Shown: positions 56,701 to 64,000 of the stretch, one piece after another | Layout: each line of letters begins with the position of its first letter | How positions within the stretch are numbered: the stretch's first letter is position 1 | From: Siderastrea radians | Lineage: Eukaryota > Cnidaria > Anthozoa > Scleractinia > Rhizangiidae | DNA length: 64,000 nt | Direction of reading: 5' to 3' | Assembly: GCA_964017195.1 (NCBI GenBank) | Contig: OZ024887.1 | Coordinates: forward strand, 67,387,228-67,451,227 | Notes under the pieces: generated by a model | Databases searched by the model: none | Told to the model about the DNA's origin: nothing | The model's input: only the letters and a program-made list of their open reading frames with translations | Made by a program: the position numbers and the translations under genes

Positions 56701-59700
56701 GGGCTGGTGGGAGTGGGGATGGGGAGCATTTTAATGGGCTGGTGGGAGTGGGGATGGGAAGCATTGTAATGGGCTAGTGGGAGTGGGGATGGGGAGCATT
56801 GTAATAGGCTGGTGGGAGTGGGGATGGGGAGCATTGTAATGGGCTGGTGGGAGTGGGGATGGGAAGCATTGTAATGGGCTGGTGGGAGTGGGGATGGGGA
56901 GCATTGTAATGGGCTGGTGGGAGTGGGGATGGGAAGCATTGTAATGGGCTGGTGGGAGTGGGGATGGGAAGCATTGTAATGGGCTGGTGGGAGTGGGGAT
57001 GGGGAGCATTGTAATGGGCTGGTGGGAGTGGGGATGGGGAGCATTGTAATGGGCTGGTGGGAGTGGGGATGGGGAGCATTGTAATGGGCTAGTGGGAGTG
57101 GGGATGGGGAGCATTGTAATGGACTGGTGGGAGTGGGGATGGGGAGCATTTTAATGGGCTGGTGGGAGTGGGGATGGGGAGCATTTTAATGGGCTAGTGG
57201 GAGTGGGGATGGGAAGCATTGTAATGGGCTGGTGGGAGTGGGGATGGGGAGCATTGTAATGGGCTGGTGGGAGTGGGGATGGGGAGCATTTTAATGGTCT
57301 GGTGGGAGTGGGGATGGGGAGCATTTTAATGGTCTGGTGGGAGTGGGGATGGGGAGCATTTTAATGGGCTGGTGGAAGTGGGGATGGGGAGCATTTTAAT
57401 GGGCTGGTGGGAGTGGGGATGGGAAGCATTGTAATGTGCTGGTGGGAGTGGGGATGGGGAGCATTGTAATGGGCTGGTGGGAGTGGGGATGGGAAGCATT
57501 GTAATGGGCTGGTGGGAGTGGGGATGGGGAGCATTGTAATGGGCTGGTGGGAGTGGGGATGGGAAGCATTGTAATGGGCTGGTGGGAGTGGGGATGGGAA
57601 GCATTGTAATGGGCTGGTGGGAGTGGGGATGGGGAGCATTTTAATGGTCTGGTGGGAGTGGGGATGGGGAGCATTTTGATGGTCTGGTGGGGGTGGGGAT
57701 CGGGAGCATTGTAATGGGCTGGTGGGAGTGGGGATGGGGAGCATTGTAATGGTCTGGTGGGAGTGGGGATGGGGAGCATTTTGATGGTCTGGTGGGAGTG
57801 GGGATGGGGAGCATTGTAATGGGCTGGTGGGGGTGGTAGTGAGGTGTAAAGGGGACACTTGCACTGAAATGCCCAGTTTGAACAGAGAAAAACTTTGGAC
57901 ATGGACATTAAAATTTGTTTGAATGTGATGTATACACGTTTCTTATTAGCAATTGAAAATTCACAGTGATAGAAGTTTTTTATGTATGGTAGGTTCGCCT
58001 TGTAACACTAAAGTTGGTTTAGAAAGACGAACATGTGTGTTCAAGCATGCCATTCAATTATTGAATGATGGTGATCTCAGTAATAAGGTAAGTTTGCCTG
58101 AAATATTATATTTTGGTAACCAATAATTTAAACATGCTAGCAAGTTAACTTTATATTTTAGAGGTACTGTATTTTGAAGTACAAAAATTTGAGTTTTGCC
58201 ACATTGCACCTTGTACCACAATTTATCAAACAAATTTATTACTTTTAGAGGAAGAGGTGGCATTCATGAGGGTCTAATTTTCAGGGGAGCATTTAAAGGA
58301 AGCTTCTGTTCTTGTAAATAGGGGCCAGTGAAGCTGTGGTTACAAGTGCCATGTTAATGTGACCATCATGTTACCTTTACTTTTATTTGGGATGAATTGA
58401 GGCTCATGCAGTTGTTGTTGTTGCTTTTTTTTAAGTCAGTCTAGTCATTAAAATAATAAAATGTTACCTTCTATTATTATTTTTTCTGAGCATTTGACTT
58501 GAGAGCACAATTTCATTTGTTTCATTTAATCCAAGTCACCATTTCACCTATCATGTATTCATTTGTCATTTTATTATGGACACATTTGAGCCTGCAGATA
58601 TGCGGGACATCTATCGCATTTGAACCTAGTTGTATGGCCTCGCTCACCACGAGTCTCCCATAGCTCAGTGGCTAGAGCATCCGACCAGCACCTGGAAGGT
58701 TATGGGTTCAACTCCCGTTGGGTGGACTCAGAATGTTTTTTGACTTGCGAGAATTTGACTTGTGAGTGCAATTTCATTTTGTTAACAGACCAAAATGTTC
58801 ATGGCCTGAACATTCGACCTGTTCTGGTCTGTCGTGGTATTAATCTACCAGTACTTGGACTTGTGTTATTTTTTGCCAGGTTGCTACAGAAGTGGTTGGT
58901 TTTCTGCTAATGGAGGTAAGAAAATTAAGAGCTTCTTCTTCATCGGCTAAAAAGGTTAAGTCTTGAATCCACTCCCTTGGGTTAACCCTTTGAGCCCCAG
59001 TAGTGATCAGCATCAAAATTAATTTCTTCTCATCGTTTCAGTGCATAATAACATATAAAGTCCTGACAATTATGAAAATGGTCACCAAAGATGAATTGTC
59101 TTGATGTTTTAATTCTCCATTAAGTAATCAACAAAATGTGTGGAGACCAGTAAGGAGAATTTGTGAAATGATCATTGATGCTGGGGCTTAAAGGGTTAAA
59201 CAAACTAGATGGCTCATCAACGCCAGAGCTCAAATTCAAATTCTGTACCATGAAGCTACTAGTAGTGTTACTGCTTCACTACAGATGGATCACCACAACA
59301 AATTGTGCAGATGTGTAACTTCTTTATTCATTATTCAATTCAGCTCGATGAATTCCCTGGTGAAACTCTTGCAGATCTAGCGGATGTGTTTATAAATGCC
59401 ATCAAAAGTGGTTCTCTCAGTAATGGCAAGTGAGTACCTGTAGTTTTTATGATAATTTTCTTGTTAGTACTTTGCCTTCTCAAAATGTGTTGTAGTAGTG
59501 GGTAGCACAGAAGGAGTTGGAGGCAGCAATTTTAGGCTCAGATCCCTTACCACATAAATATAATAATAATTATTATTATAATTGTGTCTATAGGCAGCAA
59601 AATCACCAGCTAACACTGCATTTTGGGAGACCTAAGTACTGGTACATGACTCACTCAGCATGGCTACTCAATAAAGTTTTGTACAGGGAGGCTCCGCCCG

Positions 59701-62700
59701 GAGGTTCAAACTCTTTTGCTTTAATATACTAATTTTTACCAAAATGGTACCCCTTTTTTATATACCTAACGGAAAATCACACCCCTTTCTTATACCTCAA
59801 GCATAAGCCAAACAGTAGAATTTCCTGTAATAGTCACCTTTTGCCCAGGTTTTCAGTCGTTCTGATTCAGTTGCATAGTCATTTCTGCCAAAGTGTGGCA
59901 CCCTTTGACATACTTTGCTTTAGTAACCATTTCTTCCCCTTTGCAGCTGATTTTGTGACCCTTTTGTATACTAAAATGGCAATTTTCCGTACCTGTTTAT
60001 ATACTGCAAGCTTAAAAATGGCACCCCTTTCGGGCGGTGCCTCCCTGTATAACCCACTATCGGGAGTACCCCCCCTCCCCCCCCCCCCCCAGGCTGAGGC
60101 ACAACAATATCAAGGAGAACATAGCATTCTTTAGGGCAGTAGGGCTGCTACAGTGGTGATGGCACTTGCTTTCAATATTCCAGGGGTTGATGCTTGGTCA
60201 TGTAAGTTATTAAGTTTCTTCTTGCTTTGCTCAGAGAGTTTTTCTTTGGATTCTCTAGTTTTCCTTCCTCCTCAAAATTAAACATTTCCAGTTCTATTTC
60301 ATTCTGGATAATTGAGTACTTGCATGAAACAACTACAGCCATTGTGACTTTCCTCTTTAGATGAAAAGGAATAAATGTATAATTTCTAAAAGTGGTTAAA
60401 ATAAGTGTGTAGTCTCAGGGCTCAACAAAAGTCCTGTCTGATTGTCCAGGGCAAGTGGATTTTAATGTCAGACAAGTATCTTTTTCTGCTCACTTGCCCA
60501 GTGGACAAGGACCTAGGCAAACAGATGGCAACTTACACTGCAAGTATGCTGACTTGAATTATGTCTGTAAAATAATTTTCTATGGAATATTGTATATCAA
60601 ATGTCTAAGAGAAAACAAAATGTCTAAGATAGAGACAACGCTAAATTTTTTGCATGCTCCCATTGGTCGAAATTGATCACATGATGCAATAGTGTCTCTC
60701 CTCAGTGGGCGCCTATCAGCGCATAGTGCCCATTTTTGGCAATTATTGCTCAAAATTTAACATTGTACAATCAAAACAATAAGAGTCCTTCTGTCTCAGG
60801 CCCTATGTGGGATTGGTTCCCACAAAAATTGGATGTTCAAATTTCATATAAGCCATTATAGTAGGACGCTAAATATTGGCGTGCTCCTATTGGTCGAAAT
60901 CAATCACGTGATGCAATAGTGTTTCTCCTCAGCGGGCTCCTATCAGCAAATAGTGCCCTTCTGGGCAATTTTCGCTCAAAATTTAGTGTTGTGCAATAAA
61001 AACAATAGAGTTTTTCTGTCTTAGGCCCTATGTGTGATAGGTTCCCTCAAAAATGTGATGTTCAAACTTCATATAAGCCCTCAAACTATGTTGTTGGGCT
61101 AATATTTGTCGTGAACATCAAATTTCAACCTATCAAACGATAGTGCCTTCAACAGAAGAACTCTATTGTTTAAATATTGAATTCTACACCAACATCACTT
61201 ATTTATCACATGAATTATTAACTCTTTGTTAGAACAGGTTACCCATGGAGGTATTATGCACCCTTACCCTAGTCCTACCCTCTTTTGCTTTGGTTTGTCT
61301 GTAACATAATAAGAACATATGCCTATCAAGCCATTAAGAAGAGAGCTTGAAATTGCCTCTTTTCAATTAATCCAAACAGATCCTTAGAACTGTTTCCAAA
61401 AGTACTGTCAGCTGTAGCAGCAAAAGACTCTATTCCAATGACAGGAGGTAAGGATTGACAATTAGGTACAGTTAAATTTTCTGGTAATTTTGTCGTATAT
61501 AGTAACCTTGGTTTAGGTGGTTTTACTGTTTCTTTAAAAGTATCCACTAATTATATATCCATCTTCTCTTCAAAAAATATTGAAAGAATTTTCCAACATA
61601 TTGCACTCTTCATATGTGCTTAAGTGCATACTTAATTTTTTAGATTGTGGGGGTGAAATGGCAGGCCAGGAGTATAAAAGACATCTCCTAAACACCCTTT
61701 GTTCAAGCAGGTATTTAACAATTTTGTTAAAAGCTAGAGTAAAAACTTTCAATCACATAGCTGGCCAATATACAGGAAAGAACAAGCAATAGTGTTTGTT
61801 GAGGTCAAACAATAATAATAGTGCAGTATCATATGAATATAGAAAACAAAACGTGCTTCTGACATATCCCTCAAAGTTATGTTCCCCATAATTCTTGGTA
61901 GAGTGCATTGCACTATTTGCTGTAGATAACGTAGGTTAGTGTGGCACCACTTCCCAGGCCCTGAGGTTAAAAGAGGCCTGATGTTTATTGTGAGTAAATT
62001 AAGCAGTGTCACTAGAATTCATCTGATACATGTAAGTGTATTGGGAATACTTACTCATTTCGTTCTTGTGTTAACAGATGGGATCCACAGTGTGCTATTC
62101 ATCTGGCTGCCATTTTCAGGTAAATTATGCTCTCTCTTTTACAGCCAACAGCCATTATTTTGTTAACATGGCTTAAACTGAGTTCTTGGTATTGTATATT
62201 TATGACAGGTATATTTTGGCAGCACTTATTTGACAAAGTAACCTCTCTATATTATCTGGAAGTAGAATTGAATTTTTAAAAAAACAACCTCTCGTATACC
62301 CCACTGCTATTACAAACACCCTGATTCTATCACAAACACCCCCGCTGCTTTTACGAATGCCCCACTCTTTTTACAGAAACCTCACTGCTATTATGAACAC
62401 CTCACTGTTTTTACGAACAACCCGACGCTTTTATGGGCGCCTCACTCTTTTTATGGAAACCCCACTGCTATTATGGGCTTTGTGGGTGTTGTGGGAGTTG
62501 TGGCGGTTGTGAGAGTTGTGGCGGTTGTGGAAGTTGTCGAGGTTGTGCTGGTTGTGGGAGCTGTGGCGGTTGTGGGAGTTAGTTGTGATGGTTGTGGGAG
62601 TTGTGAGGGTAGTGGGAGTTGTGGTGTTTGTGGAAGTTGTGGTGCTTATGGGGGTTGTGGGAGTTGTGAGGGTTGTGGGACTTGTGGAGGTTGTGGAAGT

Positions 62701-63469
62701 TGTGGGGGTTGTGAGAGTTGTGAGCATTGTGGGAATTGTGGAGGTTGTGGGAGTTGTGGCAGTTGTGAGGGTTGTGGAAGTTGTGGAGGTTGTCGTGTGT
62801 TAAGAGAATGAAACTCATGTTCCATTGAATTATTTAAGAGACAGGCAAGCACTGAAATGACTGTGTATTTGATTACTGAGAATGGAGAAAAGCGATGAAG
62901 CTTTGTATTTGCCCTTCCAGTAAAATTCGCTGTCTGATATTCTACAGCCATCACAGGGAAAAGCGTGCTGGTTGTGGCTGTTGTGCTACAACCAGAAGCA
63001 CATACACTAAAAGTCTATCCAAAAACGGGCCAGGTTGAATTCACTAGTGCCAGGCAAAATTACTGCAGTGACTTGATGTTCCTGAAACTTCTGAAATATT
63101 TGTGAGAAACTTTTTCCTTTCTACTTCAGGGATGTACCAATGACATCAGATGAACTGCGGTTTGTTATAGAAAAGATAATAAGGTTAGCTAACATATTTT
63201 AATAGAGGTGTTACACCATGCAATGTTTTGTGTAAGTTGACTCACAACAGCTAAAAGTATTGCATTGCAGTGTTGTGAAACATTAGTTGCAAGAAGCGTG
63301 TTATGCTATGCTAGATTTCATTTCTTTCATCTCCAGCTGTGGCATTATCTAGTAGTTGTTAAAATGATGAATTGCTGAACATAAATATTTTTATTGAAGG
63401 GCAATGAAAGACCTTGACCTTCAAGAACTTCCTCCGCTTGTATATCAGTTGCTGCTTCTTTCTACCAAG
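50786..63469 (+). CDS. FANCI: Fanconi anaemia group I protein (FANCI), N-terminal ten exons, runs off the window
   Basis: Partner of FANCD2 in the ID2 clamp, which is monoubiquitinated and loaded on DNA during interstrand crosslink repair in the nucleus. Exons: 50786-50869, 51251-51326, 57993-58087, 58880-58915, 59344-59429, 61380-61447, 61644-61710, 62078-62119, 63130-63183 and 63400-63469. Phases match throughout and give 226 residues of a protein usually near 1,300. Matching blocks in order: [98 protein letters not shown] and [17 protein letters not shown]. This is the start of the alpha-solenoid. The residue that is ubiquitinated lies beyond the window. Intron 2 (6.7 kb) has a GC donor. 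All other introns are GT-AG. Identity is secure; a few junctions rest on phase and homology only. Confidence 0.93.
50920..51053. repeat. Fold-back repeat in FANCI intron 1
   Basis: The arms at 50920-50956 and 51018-51053 share GATTTTCCGATATTTCGTCA in inverted orientation. Inner CTTCTTCAG and CTGAAGAAG pair as well. It resembles fold-back ends of Penelope-like elements but has no coding part. Confidence 0.75.
51724..52299 (-). pseudogene. Penelope-like reverse transcriptase, C-terminal fragment
   Basis: The open frame starts in the catalytic region, where the usual YIDD box is altered ([11 protein letters not shown]), and continues through [39 protein letters not shown] and [12 protein letters not shown] to [17 protein letters not shown]. 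These are the fingers/palm end and thumb of Penelope-type reverse transcriptase. The catalytic core upstream is missing and the box is damaged, so it is not functional. Confidence 0.8.
52333..53045 (-). mobile_element. Penelope-like element 5' part (remnant)
   Basis: The minus strand holds broken frames with [20 protein letters not shown] and [13 protein letters not shown], which look like the helical N-terminal part of a Penelope-like ORF. Upstream of it is a frame with [17 protein letters not shown]. Assignment rests on position between an endonuclease/3'-UTR copy and the reverse transcriptase fragment. Confidence 0.5.
53393..53704 (-). pseudogene. Penelope-like endonuclease C-terminus, inverted copy with deletion
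   Basis: The minus strand reads YNRDFIRH fused directly to [20 protein letters not shown] and ends QLPAPYK. The part that holds the VY...YIG motif in the opposite-strand copy is missing, so the domain lacks its core motif. Confidence 0.78.
53688..54241 (+). pseudogene. Penelope-like GIY-YIG endonuclease, partial
   Basis: The open frame carries [20 protein letters not shown] (reverse transcriptase-endonuclease linker), then [20 protein letters not shown] with the VY...YIG motif and a CxxC pair, [18 protein letters not shown], and [16 protein letters not shown] with the likely catalytic Glu. It ends NNKTDKQ at 54241. The endonuclease domain itself looks complete, but no reverse transcriptase core precedes it. 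Confidence 0.8.
55256..57838. repeat. 35-bp G-rich minisatellite, about 74 copies, in FANCI intron 2
   Basis: The unit is ATTGTAATGGGCTGGTGGGA followed by GTGGGGATGGGGAGC. Copies differ mainly at three places: G/T in ATT(G/T)TAAT, G/A in GCT(G/A)GTG and G/A in GGG(G/A)AGC. Because 35 is not a multiple of three, all three minus-strand frames give the same 35-residue cyclic peptide, so the many open frames are artefacts. The plus strand has four or more G-runs per unit, enough for G-quadruplexes. Confidence 0.97.
58651..58785 (+). repeat. tRNA-derived SINE in FANCI intron 3
   Basis: The head has an A box (ATAGCTCAGTGGCTAGAGCA) and a B box (GGTTCAACTCC), followed by a body GAATTTGACTTGTGAGTGCA. 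A headless copy of the body (GCATTTGACTTGAGAGCACA) precedes it at 58487-58525. The acceptor arm does not fold as a tRNA. Confidence 0.65.
59684..60047. mobile_element. TA-flanked TIR repeat (CAGGGAGGCTCCGCCCG ends) in FANCI intron 5
   Basis: CAGGGAGGCTCCGCCCG opens it and CGGGCGGTGCCTCCCTG closes it, with TA on both sides. Inside are CACCCCTTTCTTATACCT-type motifs. A longer, interrupted relative is at 46361-46978. Confidence 0.8.
60640..61085. repeat. Two-copy tandem duplication, about 228 bp period, FANCI intron 5
   Basis: Copies near 60640-60866 and 60867-61085 share ATTGGTCGAAAT, GATGCAATAGTGT, CTCCTCAG and TAGGCCCTATGTG-type blocks at a constant offset of about 228 bp, with roughly 15-20% divergence by eye. 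Confidence 0.8.
62285..62465. repeat. Degenerate ~27-bp tandem repeat, FANCI intron 8
   Basis: About seven imperfect units of the type CCCCACTGCTATTACAAACA(C). Alternating versions carry CTTTTT or CTATTA in the middle. Confidence 0.7.
62466..62802. repeat. 9-bp GTTGTGGGA-type tandem repeat, FANCI intron 8
   Basis: About 37 imperfect units of GTTGTGGGA, with GAG/GGC/GAA variants in the last triplet. Long open frames in it (Gly/Cys- or Val-rich on plus, His/Asn- or Thr-rich on minus) come from the period being a multiple of three and are not genes. Confidence 0.92.
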
Positions 63470-64000
63470 GTACAGTGTATGTTATCATTTCTAATAGGTT
63501 AATGTCACGCACAAATAAACAAAAAACGCATTTATGTGGGAGAAAAGGTTAGGGGTAAGTGTTGTCCAGGACCGGAGTGCTGCCTGCCACTTGCGAGGCC
63601 AGTCAACGGGGCTAGTGTCAGCGAGTGGCATAGAAACCATGGATTGGGCGTCATGGAGTACAGCTGAGTAGCATGCACCTATGCCAAGCTCCCAGAAGGT
63701 TGGCCAGCAAGGGGAAGTGGACGTGACCACTGTAGTGTCAACCCAAGCTAAGGCAACCGAGGCATCGCTTCAGTGTGGGACTGAAGGGTTGTCGCCAGCA
63801 ACACTTATCCCCATAGATTCTGGAACAGAAATCCTCCCACACTGAGGCGGCTAAAAGAGCTGTTCACAGAAAAAGCAGGCCCCACCCAGGATGGTGCAAA
63901 GCAGCATTCTGTTAGCAGCCTCAGACAGGATTCCCAGTTGCATAGCTACCACTCTCATCTAATTCTTATTATTATTATTATTTTTATATAGAATTCTAAC
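63470..64000. other. FANCI intron 10, start; no further exon recognised
   Basis: After the donor at 63470 no FANCI-like exon was found up to the window end. Contains a GC-richer stretch (63540-63900) that looks like repeat-derived sequence and a short ATT microsatellite near 63965. Confidence 0.5.

Noticed and set aside
55256..57838. CRISPR-like array
   Set aside because: The units are directly adjacent with no unique spacers, and the genome is eukaryotic. It is a minisatellite.
55211..57908. Many overlapping minus-strand open frames encoding Pro/His/Ser-rich repeats
   Set aside because: They are products of a 35-bp stop-free tandem repeat read in three frames. There is no conserved start, no splice context and no non-repeat coding part.
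62431..62811. Gly/Cys-rich or Thr-rich proteins in the 9-bp repeat
   Set aside because: The simple repeat period of 9 explains open frames on both strands; it lies within a FANCI intron.

Overview
The window is eukaryotic, metazoan DNA. It is AT-rich, its genes have many short exons with GT-AG introns, and it is dense in MITEs, Penelope-like and Tc1/mariner debris. The gene set (EXOSC1, a C6orf163-like coiled-coil gene, a cGAS-like receptor, PPT2, FANCI) together with fold-back MITEs of types I associate with coral genomes suggests a cnidarian, most likely an anthozoan such as a stony coral. The taxon is an inference. All gene names come from protein similarity recalled by eye, not from a database search.

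Layout. 1-8.2 kb: no gene recognised, but a CAGGG-ended repeat, a TTAA-flanked MITE, a fold-back MITE, tRNA-like SINE heads and Penelope-like remnants. 8.3-11.7 kb, minus: complete four-exon EXOSC1 (CSL4). It shares a 224-bp divergent promoter with a complete four-exon C6orf163-like gene (11.9-15.2 kb, plus); a near-palindromic RFX X-box lies 26 bp before the latter's ATG. 16.7-18.5 kb, plus: single-exon cGAS-like nucleotidyltransferase with visible catalytic residues. 19.3-40 kb: a repeat-built region made of four partial copies of a unit carrying a Golgi-type carbohydrate sulfotransferase. One copy is intact (28.6-29.8 kb), one is a pseudogene and one a 3' fragment. The first copy is split by a 3.9-kb Tc1/mariner element that also carries a second, opposite-strand gene (SAM domain plus Cys/His cluster), and again by LINE and Penelope-like fragments.

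42.9-50.6 kb, minus: complete eight-exon PPT2 (lysosomal thioesterase) with its Ser-Asp-His triad. 50.8-63.5 kb, plus: the first ten coding exons of FANCI (Fanconi anaemia ID2 complex), running off the window. PPT2 and FANCI start codons are 234 bp apart, with two CCAAT boxes and a palindromic E2F-like site between them. FANCI intron 2 uses a GC donor and holds a nested DNA-element/Penelope-like block and a 2.6-kb G-rich 35-bp minisatellite.

The genes do not form one pathway. The functional themes are two head-to-head housekeeping pairs, one innate-immune nucleotide-second-messenger enzyme, and a sulfotransferase family undergoing local birth and death among transposons.
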